Below are positions 45,726 through 56,015 of a stretch of 64,000 bases of DNA, one piece after another. Source of the stretch: Coix lacryma-jobi var. lacryma-jobi (taxonomy: Eukaryota; Streptophyta; Magnoliopsida; Poales; Poaceae); NCBI GenBank assembly GCA_009763385.1, contig CM019825.1:2356001-2420000 (forward strand). Direction: 5' to 3'. The first letter of the stretch is position 1. Each line of letters opens with the position of its first letter. Position numbers and translations under genes: made by a program. Under the pieces are notes generated by a model, which did not search any database, had not been told where the DNA came from, and was given only the letters and a program-made list of their open reading frames with translations.

Positions 45726-47282
45726 TTACTCCATGAAGTGGAGTGGCTGCAGCTGCTCTGGGTGTACCCGGCACTGCCGGGCTTCGCCCGGCACTGCCGG
45801 GGTAAGGCCCGGCACTGTCGGGGACTGTATTTGATCAATCCCAGCAGGAGCTTTAGCTTGAGGACCATCTCGACCAGTAGCCTGCTGTTCTTGTGGTCTA
45901 ATATCACCAATGGCTAGTTGCTTGATTGCTTCACAAGGTGGTTCCTCATTACCTACAACAACCTCATCAACTTGCTCTACTTGAGAGCCATTAGTTTCAT
46001 CAAACGTCACGTCTATCGCTATGTCAACCTTGCCGGAGGCCTTATTGAAAACACGATAGGCATGCTCGTTTGATCCATAACCGAGAAGAAAACCTTCATC
46101 AACCTTGGATGCGAACTTAGAGGCTTTGGGCTTCTTGTTCAATATGAAACATTTGCACCCGAATACTCTAAAGTACGACACCTTTGGTTTGTTACCGGTG
46201 AGCAGCTCATAGGAGGTCTTCTTTCTTCTCTTGTGGAGGTAGAGGCGGTTGATTGCATGGCAAGCGGTGTTGACGGCTTCGGCCCAAAAGATGTCCGGCG
46301 TCTTGTATTCATCTAGCATCGTTCTTGCCATGTCAATGAGTGTTCTATTCTTCCTCTCCACCACACCATTTTGTTGAGGGGTGTATGGAACTGAAAATTC
46401 ATGTTTGATGCCCTCTTCATCAAGAAACTCATCCACTTGGGTGTTTCGGAATTCGGTTCCGTTGTCACTACGAACTTTCTTGATGTTGAAACCGAATTCC
46501 CTTTGAGCTCTTCGTATGAACATCTTCACCTTCTCTTGCACTACACTTTTGTCATGCATAAAGAATACCCAAGTGAAACGAGAAAAATCATCAACAATAA
46601 CAAGACCATGTTTGTTACCGCCGATGCTAAGGTAGGCAACCGGTCCAAAGAGGTCCATGTGGATCAACTCCAATGGATGAGTAGTAGTGTCGTAGCTCTT
46701 CGGTGGGTGAGGTACGCCTACTTGTTTTCCGGCTTGGCAAGCTCCACATACTCTGTCTTTCTCAAAATCAACATTGGTTAGTCCTAGGATGTGATTGTCC
46801 TTTTGAAGTTTGGCCAAGTTCCTCATCCCAACATGAGCTAGTCGGCGATGCCATAACCAACCCATGCTAGATTTTGCCACTAAACAAGTCTCAAGTTTGG
46901 CTTCACTTTTGTTGAAATCAACTAAGTAAAGCTTCCCTTTCAAACGACCCGTAAAGACAATAGAGGAATCCTCCCTTCTAAAGACTTCCACACCCTCATC
47001 CGTAAAGAGACAATTGAAACCCATTCCACATAATTGTGAAACGGATAGCAAGTTGTAACTCAACGAATCAACATGTAAGACATTAGTAATTGAATGCTCA
47101 AGTGTAATAGCAACTTTACCAAGACCTAATACATCCCCCTTGGAGTTATCACCGAAAATGATGTTTTCGCTTGCATTTGAAGTTGGGGAATATGATGAGA
47201 ACATACTCCTTTCTCCGGTCATATGATTTGTACATCCGCTATCAAGCACCCAACTTGATCCACCGGAGGAGTATGCCTGCAA
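45726..47282 (-). pseudogene. pol: Copia-3 protease and integrase
   Basis: Begins at YSSGGSSWVLDSGCTNHMTG, with an intact protease D-S-G. GAG-pre-integrase (WHRRLAHVGMRNLAKLQ; CGACQAGK) and integrase with D (IHMDLFGPV), D (RSDNGTEFR) and E (GVVERKNRTL) follow. The C-terminal linker contains CGGCACTGCCG-type motifs at 45769-45825 (read as Pro/Ala/Gly residues); after them the frame is lost and stops at 45726, while the downstream pol frame continues. The frame also differs from gag, which ends at 47290, eight bases upstream. Confidence 0.9.
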
Positions 47283-47289
47283 GACAAGT

Positions 47290-50193
47290 TTAGTTCCTAG
47301 GTTTAGGTCCCCAATTGATATTGGGGCCTTGCAAGTTAGTCACAAGTATCTTAGGAACCCAAATGCACTTGTCAGTTGTCCTCTTGTTATCACCAACATA
47401 CTTTGCAACAACTTTACCACTGTTGTTGTGTCCTAAAATGTAACAAGATGACATGCTCTTCCTTGGGGCTTCTATCTTGGGTTGATGTGCAAACTTGTTC
47501 TTGGTCACCCAAATAGATTCCTTTGGTTTCTGAGATCCTTGCTTTGGGTTGGTCACCTGCTTGTGCTGTGTGTGAGACTGAGCAGAAGGCAAACTGGTAG
47601 CCTTCCCTTTCTTGGGGCGCGGCACTACCGGCCTGGGGGCGGCACTGCCGGGGTCCGGCACTGCCGCCTTATGGCGCGGCACTGCCGCGGTCTGTGCAGG
47701 CTGAACTGTACCAATCTGACCCTTCTTCTCAAACCTCACACACTCATAGCCATTCACTGTCCTTCTTCCATTAGTCTTGGCTCCTTTTTCGTGCCCCAAC
47801 CCATCTTTTATGGAAGGACGCCGTCCATTCTTGAACTTGGGCTTGCTCTTCTCTTGAGTCTTCTCATTAGCACTTGTGGTAGACTTGACACAACCATTTG
47901 CAATGATATTTGTCAATCTTGCTATCTCCTTTCTCATGGCCTCCATGTTCACAAGGTTAGTGGAATAGACATTCAAATCAACATTATAGCATTTTCCACA
48001 ACCTTCACTAGTGGAGGGAATAGAGGTGACATTTGCTTTAGGAAGAGTTGAGTTGCTTTCCCAAAGAAGATTATATTGCAACTCAAGTTCTTTGTGCTTT
48101 TCATCTAAGCCACAATACTTTTCCTTGAGTGCAATATGGGCCTTCTTTAGGGAAGCATGTTCATCTTGCTCTTTGGCCAAGGCCTCGTGCAAGACGTCCA
48201 ACTCACTTCTCTCTAATGCAAGAGCTTCCTTGCAAGCAATGTAGAGGTCCTCTTGTTTGATGAGAGCATCCTCACTTATTGCTAGCTCGGCTTGTACACT
48301 TTCTAGTTCCTCCATTAGTTTAGTGATAAAGAGTTTGGTTTTCTTGTCCAACCTTTTAGTTATCATGTTTATTTCTTCATCACTAGAATCATCATCACTA
48401 GAGGAATCACTAAGTTCACTACTAGAGATGTCACTAGGTGGAAGATAGGTTTTAGAAGTGTGAGCCTTTTTCACCTTCTCTTTCTTGGCCATGAGACAAG
48501 TGTGGGAGTTGCAATCATCATCATCGGACAAGTTGTTGAATAGTCTTGGTGAAGGAGATGACTTTTGAAATGCTATTGTTGCTATCTTCTCATCTTCTTC
48601 ACTTGAGGTTTGTGCGGTTGAATCCCATTCATGTCCAATGTGAGCTTCTCCCATGTATCTCTTGTTGTGTTTCTTGTAAGTGCCTTTGTCATCTTTCTTG
48701 CCCTTGTTGAAGTTGTCCTTCTTCTCATGTGGACAATGTGCTATGAAATGATCGGTGCTTCCACAATTGTAGCAAGTTCTTTTCTTCTTGTTTGGAAACC
48801 TTCTCTTTACAAACTTATAACCTTCCTTCTTGAGCCCCTTGCGGTATCTTCTCATGAAAAGAGCTATATCACCAATTTCTTCAAATTCTTCACCATCACT
48901 TTCACTTCCACAAGATGATGAGGTGCTGTCCTCAACTTCAATTTTCTTCTTTTGTTGCTTGGGCTTGCTTGTAGAGGCTTGCTTGCTTGATTTTGCCTTG
49001 CTTGATGTTGCTTGCCTTGATGGCTTGCTAGCCTTAAGTGCCACATCCTTGATCTTCATCCCATCTAGCCTAGCTTGCAACTCTCCAAGCTTCCTTCTCT
49101 CATTTGCCTCTTCTCTTTGCATATCAAATGTGATAATCCTTCCAAGCACATCACTAGGTGTGAATTGCTCAAACTTCTTCTTGTCCCTAATCAATGTTAC
49201 TACGGTCTCATTTCTAGGTGAGTATGCCTCTAACATGATCTTCACAACCTTGTGATCATTGATTTCATTTCCACCTAGCCCTCTAATCTTACCAACAATC
49301 ACCATCAATCTATCAAACATCTCTTGTGGACCTTCACCATCACAAATCACAAACCGGTTGAGCTTAGCCATCAACAAGTCAATCTTGGATTGCCTCACTT
49401 TGTCAACCCCTTCATGAGCTATATGCAATGTGTCCCAAATCTCCTTTGCAACCTCAACTCCCATGACCTTGTTGTACTCATCACCATCCAAGGCACTAAG
49501 CAACACACTAGTGGCTTGGGCATTGAGATGAATGTTGCGGAATTCATCTTGAGTGGGGCTCTTTGGATCAACCGGTGCTTCAAGTCCATTGTGCACTATC
49601 TCCCAAATACCTGGATGGAGACCAATAAGATAGGTCTTCATAATGTGCTTCCACTTGGCAAAGTTAGTCCCGTCGAAACGAGGTAACTTGCCCGCGGACA
49701 CATTGATGAGAGGCCTAGAGTCATGGTTAGTCATAGAAGAATAGTTAAAGGATACTTCTTTATATGACTTCTTCATCTCCTCCTTCTTCTTGTTGTCCTT
49801 ATGTGTGTAGGAGAAGTGATCATCTCCATCTTCGGTGCTACTTGAGTCATCACTCAAGTTCACACTCTTCTTTGCTTGGAGCTCTTCCTCCTTCTTCTTT
49901 TCTTCTCTTCTCTTGGCTCTTTCTTCTCTTCTAATCCTTATCTCTTCTTTTCTTTGAGCCTTTTCTTCTTTTGCTTTGAGAATCGCTGCATCTTCTCTTG
50001 CTTTGGCTCTAGCTTCTCTTCTCAATCTTCTTTCCTCCTTTCTTCTTGCGAGCTCTCCGGCCGACACACCCATTTGAGGAGGTGCCTTCTCACTTGCTGT
50101 GGAGAGACTTTCATTGCTGCTAGCGGTGTGCATTTCCACTTCAGGTGTGGGTTGCACAACGCTAACGTTACCCGTTCCTCCGTCGGTGGCCAT
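47290..50193 (-). CDS. gag: Copia-3 gag (intact, 967 residues)
   Basis: ATG at 50193 (MATDGGTGNVSVV). Highly charged N-terminus, gag domain (PRFDGTNFAKWKHIMKTYLI; YNKVMGVEVAKEIWDTL), Lys/Ser linker, one knuckle CYNCGSTDHFIAHC, acidic stretch, coiled coil (residues about 640-740), and a linker near residues 830-865 encoded by CGGCACTGCCG motifs (47618-47692). Ends GPKPRN. Long for a Copia gag, as in SIRE elements. Confidence 0.92.
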   Translation of the reverse strand: MATDGGTGNVSVVQPTPEVEMHTASSNESLSTASEKAPPQMGVSAGELARRKEERRLRREARAKAREDAAILKAKEEKAQRKEEIRIRREERAKRREEKKKEEELQAKKSVNLSDDSSSTEDGDDHFSYTHKDNKKKEEMKKSYKEVSFNYSSMTNHDSRPLINVSAGKLPRFDGTNFAKWKHIMKTYLIGLHPGIWEIVHNGLEAPVDPKSPTQDEFRNIHLNAQATSVLLSALDGDEYNKVMGVEVAKEIWDTLHIAHEGVDKVRQSKIDLLMAKLNRFVICDGEGPQEMFDRLMVIVGKIRGLGGNEINDHKVVKIMLEAYSPRNETVVTLIRDKKKFEQFTPSDVLGRIITFDMQREEANERRKLGELQARLDGMKIKDVALKASKPSRQATSSKAKSSKQASTSKPKQQKKKIEVEDSTSSSCGSESDGEEFEEIGDIALFMRRYRKGLKKEGYKFVKRRFPNKKKRTCYNCGSTDHFIAHCPHEKKDNFNKGKKDDKGTYKKHNKRYMGEAHIGHEWDSTAQTSSEEDEKIATIAFQKSSPSPRLFNNLSDDDDCNSHTCLMAKKEKVKKAHTSKTYLPPSDISSSELSDSSSDDDSSDEEINMITKRLDKKTKLFITKLMEELESVQAELAISEDALIKQEDLYIACKEALALERSELDVLHEALAKEQDEHASLKKAHIALKEKYCGLDEKHKELELQYNLLWESNSTLPKANVTSIPSTSEGCGKCYNVDLNVYSTNLVNMEAMRKEIARLTNIIANGCVKSTTSANEKTQEKSKPKFKNGRRPSIKDGLGHEKGAKTNGRRTVNGYECVRFEKKGQIGTVQPAQTAAVPRHKAAVPDPGSAAPRPVVPRPKKGKATSLPSAQSHTQHKQVTNPKQGSQKPKESIWVTKNKFAHQPKIEAPRKSMSSCYILGHNNSGKVVAKYVGDNKRTTDKCIWVPKILVTNLQGPNINWGPKPRN

Positions 50194-50226
50194 TCTCTCG
50201 CACGGTGAAGTGCTACTGAGAGACCA

Positions 50227-50239
50227 GGCTCTGATACCA
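50227..50239 (-). other. Primer binding site of Copia-3 (right copy)
   Basis: TGGTATCAGAGCC on the minus strand, identical to the copy at 39630. Confidence 0.9.
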
Positions 50240-50241
50240 CT

Positions 50242-51495
50242 TGTAAGGACCTGTGTGGCCTAGAGGGGGTGAATAGGCCTGTCAAAAATCACAGCTCAAA
50301 ACTTAATTAGATAAACCCGGCACTACCGCTATGTGCCCGGCACTGCCGCTGCCCGGCACTGCCGGCCCCAGCGCGGTACTGCCGCGCAGTGTGAGACCAG
50401 AAGCTGCAATTCGAAATCCAGCCACAACTAACTGATTCTATATGAATAGAAATGCTACAACAAGTTCTATGAACCAGCAGAACCAACTACCCCAAGCCAA
50501 ATAAGAGGAATAAAGTAGATCGGGCCAAACCCTAGAATCTATCACAAGCTCATGAATATGAAGAATGAAACTAAGCAAGCACAAGAGACAAGTGATTTAT
50601 CCCGTGGTTCAGCTCGCCACCAAGGCTTGCCTACCTCCACGTTGTTGAGGTTGACCACTTAGGTCATGAGCTTTTCAACTCTACCTCGTTCTCAAGTCAA
50701 GGAACCAAATCCTTGAGGTGAGGGGTAATGATACTAGCTGCACAATCGATTACAAACCTCCCTAGGCCGCCACACAAGTTGGCAAGGCTCTAGGGCGACG
50801 CCTAGCCGGCTAGGGTTCCAAGAACCCAAGAGTAATAGAAGCAAATCCACCGGCTATGGCTCAAATCAAGTGCTCTAGGAAGTAGATCTCAGCTAGGGCT
50901 TCTCTTTGATGAAGGTTTAAGCCTCTCAATCACTTGGAATCAATGGAAATCAAAGGATTGGAGAGAGGGGAGTTGAGAGCCTTCAATGGGGAAGAGAGAA
51001 GCTTGTCTGGAGGTAGGTGACGAGTTCTGGTCGTGGATAACCGTTGGGTGGCAGGGAGATGGAGTAAATATCTCCTCCCTGCCAACGGTTAAAAAAAAGT
51101 CACGGCAGTGCCGGCCGCGGCCCGGCACTGCCGCGACAAGAGCGGCACTGCCGCGCATACCAATCAGACAGGGTTGGATTGGAATTCAGTGCAGCTGTCT
51201 TTGGTTAGAAACATGGATGGCTTGGGTTGGTTTGAGCACATGTCATTCAGCCATAACAATGTATTTGCATTCCCCCTTGATAGTACGGCATTCCTATAAC
51301 TCAAATTTAAATGAAAAAGCTTGATATATCACTTTGAGTCCGGATCCGATGAAATGTAGTATGGGGGGTCCACCAACGTACAAACACCATCCTTTCTTAT
51401 CATAACCTGCTTATCAACTTCATGAATCTCATTAGTTCTCCAATCGTGTGGTCATTATCACCAAAACCCACAATTAGGGCTTGATTGCACTTACA
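50242..51495 (-). repeat. 5' LTR of Copia-3 (1254 bp)
   Basis: TGTAAG...CTTACA. Motif clusters at 50317-50384 and 51105-51155. Carries 16 bp and 4 bp more motif sequence than the shared LTR. Confidence 0.93.
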
Positions 51496-51571
51496 CTAAG
51501 CAAAATGAAAGACAACATTCATTTTAGGCGTGTTTGTACAAAGCAACAAAATGAATGAGGCCTCGAGGCCT

Positions 51572-54500
51572 TTAAGGGTAGAAGCGACGTAGCTGAGATA
51601 TATTCCATGCGTTTGCCAGGATCCTCCCTTGGTCGTCGTAGAGCTTGTATGTTCCTGGCTTGAGCACCTCAGCTACGGTGTATGGGCCCTCCCATGGAGG
51701 GGTGAGCTTATGGCGCCCTCGATTATCTTGCAGTCGTCGAAGCACGAGGTCCCCCACCGCCAGGTCCCTCTTGCGCACGTGCTTGTCGTGGTAGCGTCGA
51801 AGTGTTTGCTGGTAGCGCGCGGAATTGATGAGTGCCACGTCTCGGGCCTCCTCGAGCTGGTCCTTGGCGTTGGCGAGCCTTTCATCGTTGGTTTGCTCGT
51901 TGTAGGCTCGAAGTCGAGGGGAGCCGTATTCGAGGTCCGTAGGCAAGACAGCCTCGGCGCCGTAGGTTAGGAAGAACGGAGTGAACCCGGTAGCTCGACT
52001 CGGCGTAGTCCTGAGGCCCCACAGCACCGAGGGGAGCTCTGTAGCCCACCCCTTTCCGAAATTTTTGAGGGTCTTGAACAGCCTCGGCTTCAGCCCATGG
52101 AGTATCATGCCATTGGCGCGCTCGACCTGCCCGTTGCATTGAGGGTATGCGACCGAGGCCCAGGTTACGCGAATGCTGTTGTGGTCGCAGAAATTGGTGA
52201 ACTTTTTGCCCGTGAATTGGGTGCCATTGTCGGTGATGATGACGTTAGGCACCCCAAACCGGTACATGATGTCTGCGATGAACTCGACGACTTTCTCAGA
52301 GGTGGGGTCACCTATGGGCTTGGCATCGATCCACTTGGTGAATTTGTCGATGGCCACGAGCACATGCGTGTGCTTTCCGGTTGTCATCTTAAGGGGACCC
52401 ACGAGGTCGAGCCCCCAGACGGCAAACGGCCAAGTAATGGGGATCATCTGCAGGGCGTGCGCGGGCTGGTGCGTTTGCTTGGCGTAAAACTGACACCCTT
52501 GGCAAGCTTGGACCAGGCGCTTGGCGTCTCCGATGGCGGTTGGCCAGTAGAAATCCTGTCGGAAGGCGTTCCCCACCAGGGTCCTTGGCGCTGCGTGATG
52601 GCCGCAAGCCCCCGAGTGCATGTCGTCGAGGAGCCTGCGTCCCACCTCGAGGGGGATGCAACGTTGAAGGATTCCTGATGGGCTTCGACGGTACAGCTCC
52701 CGTTCGTCGCCGTAGATGACGTAGGTCTTGGCCCTTCGAGCGATGCGTCGGGCCTCCGTCTTGTCTTCTGGTAGCACGCCTTGCATCAGGTAGTCGAGGA
52801 AGGGCGTCCGCCAGTCGAGGGGTCGTGATGACGATGGGGTAGGTGCGTCGATTTGCATCGCCTCAGCGGATGTCGAGGGGTCATTCCCGAGGGGTGGCGT
52901 TGAAGGTCGAGCCCCCGTGCCTGGCTCGAGGGGTGGCGTCGAGGAGCCAGCCCCCGAGCCGATTTTGACGGATGGCTCGAAAACGTCCCTCGAGAAGACG
53001 TCCGGTGGAACCGTGCCGCGCGTGGACGCCAACTTTGCCAGCTCATCTGCGGCCTCATTGTACTTTCGAGCTATGTGGTTGAGCTCGAGGCCGCAGAACT
53101 TATCTTCTAGCTTGCGCACCTCCCCGCAGTATGTCTCCATCTTGGGATCGATGCAGCTTGAAGCCTTCATAACCTGGTTGATGACGAGCTGTGAGTCCCC
53201 TCGAATGTCGAGGCGTCGGACCCCGAGCTCGAGGGCGATGCGCAGCCCATTAACCAGGGCCTCGTACTCAGCGACGTTGTTGGAGGCGGGGAAGTGCAAG
53301 CGTAGCAGGTAGCGCATGTGGACTCCGAGGGGTGAAATGAAGAGCAGACCCGCGCCTGCCCCTGTCTTCATGAGGGATCCGTCGAAGTACATGGTCCAGA
53401 GCTCGGCTTGGATTTGTGCCGGCGGGAGCTGGGTGTCGGTCCATTCAACAACGAAGTCCGCCAATGCTTGTGACTTGATGGCTTTTCGCGGGGCGTAGGT
53501 GATGGCCTCCCCCATTAGCTCGGCGGACCACTTGGCGATGCGCCCCGCGGCCTCTCGATTGTTGATGATCTCACCGAGGGGGAAGGATGACACCACCGTT
53601 ACGGGGTGAGCGAGGAAGTAGTGCTGGAGCTTGCGTCTCGTGATGATGATGCCGTAGAGCAGCTTCTGGATGTGCGGGTACCGGATCTTGGCCTCAGAGA
53701 GCACCTCACTGGTGAAGTATACCGACCGTTGGACCGGCAACGCATGGCCCTCCTCGTGCCTCTCGATGACTATGACCGCGCTGACCACCTGAGTGGTTGC
53801 GGCCACATAGAGGAGGAGAGGCTCGGGGGGATCGCCAGCCTGGGCTGGTCGCGGTGGCACGAGAATTGGTGCGGAAGTCAGGAACCCCTTCAACTTGGTT
53901 AAGGCCTCCTCGGCTTCGACAGTCCACGCAAAGCGTTCCGTCTTCTTCAGCAGGCGGTAGAGGGGTAGCGCTTTTTCCCCTAGCCTCGAGATGAATCTGC
54001 TGAGAGCGGCTAGGCAGCCTGTCACTTTCTGCACACCCTTGAGGTCTCGAATTGGGCCCATCCTCGTGACTGCCGAGATTTTTTCGGGGTTGGCCTCGAT
54101 CCCCCGTCGTGAGACAATGTAGCCAAGTAGCATGCCCCGAGGCACACCAAAGACACACTTCTCGGGGTTGAGCTTCACATTCTTGGCCCGGAGGCACTCG
54201 AACGTGGTCTCGAGATCGCTGATGAGGTTCCCGACTTTCTTGGTTTTAACCACGATGTCATCGACGTAGGCCTCGACGGTTTTGCCTATGTGTTCGCCAA
54301 AGATATGCTGCATGCAACATTGGTACGTTGCCTCAGCGTTTCAAAGGCCGAAGGGCATCGTAACGTAGCAATACATACCAAAAGGCGTAACAAAAGAGGT
54401 AGCGAGTTCGTCGGATTCTTTCATCTTAATCTGGTGGTAGCCGGAGTATGCATCGAGAAATGAAAGTACTTCGCACCCCGCAGTGGAATCGACAATCTGA

Positions 54501-54850
54501 TCAATTCTAGGTAAAGGAAATGGAACCTTTGGACACGCTTTATTCAGACCAGTGTAGTCTACACACATCCGCATTTTTCCATTCTTTTTCCTAACTAGTA
54601 CAGGGTTGGCTAGCCACTCCGGGTGAAATACCTCCTTGATGAATCCAGCCGCCAAAAGCTTGTGCACCTCCTCGCCGATGATCCTGTGCTTTTCCTCGTC
54701 AAAGCGGCGCAGGCGTTGCTTCACCGGTCTGGACCCGGCCTGGATCTCCAAGGCGTGCTCGGCGACTTCCCTCGGTATGCCCGGCATGTCCGAGGGTCCC
54801 CACGCAAACATGTCAATGTTCGCGCGGAGAAAGTCGACGAGCACTGCTTC
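51572..54850 (-). pseudogene. pol: Gypsy-2 reverse transcriptase, RNase H and integrase
   Basis: Same frame as gag. RT: MRMCVDYTGLNKACPKVPFP, FLDAYSGYHQIKM, catalytic AYVDDIVVKT. RNase H: FDGSLMKTGAGAGL, AEYEALVNGL, RGDSQLVINQ, ADELAKLA. Integrase: H-H-C-C finger (HSGACGHHAAPRTL to CQGCQFYA), D (WGLDLVGPL), D (ITDNGTQFTG), E (NGQVERANGMI); ends SQLRRFYP. TGA at 54341-54343 stands where Arg of PFGLRN is expected, a C-to-T change. Copia-3 begins 76 bp beyond the 3' end. Confidence 0.93.
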
Positions 54851-56015
54851 CTATTTAGGCTCGAGGCTGGCACTGATAGTCAGCGTCTTGCCATTGGTCG
54901 GGGTCGGGTCGACGGGTATCTGCTTGGTGTGCTCTGCCGGCTCAAAGATGCCAGCGTGGCGCTTTGCTTTGGGGGCCTCTTCGGTGGCCAAGGCTGCTAG
55001 GGTCTCGAGCGAGTCGAGGTGGACATTGGCCTCCCCACGCTCGACGCACTCTACGTCGCAGTGGTACGCGTGCTCGTAGGAGGTGGCGACGGTGATGACC
55101 CCTTTCGCCCCCGGCATCTTGAGTTTCAAGTACGTGTAGTTGGGGACCGCCATGAGCTTGGCGTAGCCTGGCCTGCCGATGATGGCGTGGTAGGTCCCTT
55201 GGAACCCTACCACCTCGAAGGTGAGCATCTCCCGGCAAAAGTTGGCCGGCGTGCCAAAGCAGACAGGGAGGTCGATGCGCCCGAGGGGGTGGGCCTTCTT
55301 CCCTGGTACGACTCCATGGAACCCCCCGACGCTGGGTCGGAGCTGACCCTCCGAAATCCCCAGGAGGTCGAGAGTCTCGAGGTATATGATGTTGAGGCTC
55401 GAGCCCCCATCCATCAACACCTTGGAGAACCGCACGTCGACTATGACGGGGTTGACGACGAGGGGGTACGCCCCCGGGTTTATGACACGGTCCGGATGGT
55501 CGTCACGGTCGAACGTGATCGGCGCATCAGACCAGTCAAGATACTGGGGGGCGTCGTGGCTGAGCGCAAAGATCTCCCGGCGCTCCTTCTTTCTTTCTCG
55601 AGCTGAGAGCCCGACGGTTGACCCCCCGTAGATCATGTAGCAGTCGCGCACCGGGGGGAAGTTGCCGTCCGTGTCCCCTCTGCCGCGCCGATCGTTGTCC
55701 TTGCCCTTAGGCGCGTCTTCTTTCTTATCGGCGAGCTTGGAGTAGAAGCTTTTCAACAGTCGGCAGTCCTTTAACTTGTGATTTATGGGGCCCTTGTGAT
55801 AAGTGCAGGGGTCCTCGAGCATCTGGTCAAAAACAGCCCCGTCAGGGGGGCCTCGGGGCTTCTTAGGCTCGAGGGCGCCTGCGAGCACCTCTTCGTCGTC
55901 GTCGTCATTGGCGTCGCGCTTCGCCTTCTGACCTTTGCGTTTGTTCTTCTTCTTTTTGTTGCTGTTATTGTTGTCGTTCTTGGCATCGTTGCCCTTGTTC
56001 GAGCCCTCCGGCGCG
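54851..56015 (-). pseudogene. gag: Gypsy-2 gag C-terminal part and protease, fused to an inverted LTR
   Basis: Only the rear of gag is present: Lys/Asn-rich stretch, CTYHKGPINHKLKDC (zinc-knuckle-like), then the Tat protease KVLMDGGSSLNII. It ends with TAG at 54851-54853 (Gln expected), after which RT continues in frame. The N-terminal gag domain is missing; at 56016 the sequence switches to inverted LTR. Confidence 0.9.

Larger units (their letters stand above)
38212..51495 (-). mobile_element. Copia-3: SIRE-like Copia element, tandem form sharing one LTR
   Basis: Minus-strand order from the right: LTR (50242-51495), primer binding site, gag, pol, third ORF, polypurine tract, LTR (39645-40881), primer binding site, second gag cut off at 38212. 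The middle LTR is thus flanked by a polypurine tract on one side and a primer binding site on the other. The two gag copies and the two LTRs are nearly identical. The unit sits inside Gypsy-2 between the antisense gene and pol. Bases right of it are CTAAG (51496-51500); left of it TTAAG precedes the filler, a 4-of-5 match only. Confidence 0.9.

Noticed and set aside
51496..51500. CTAAG as a target-site duplication of Copia-3
   Set aside because: The left flank is TTAAG followed by seven unassigned bases, and the left end is an internal gag break, so no proper duplication can be claimed.
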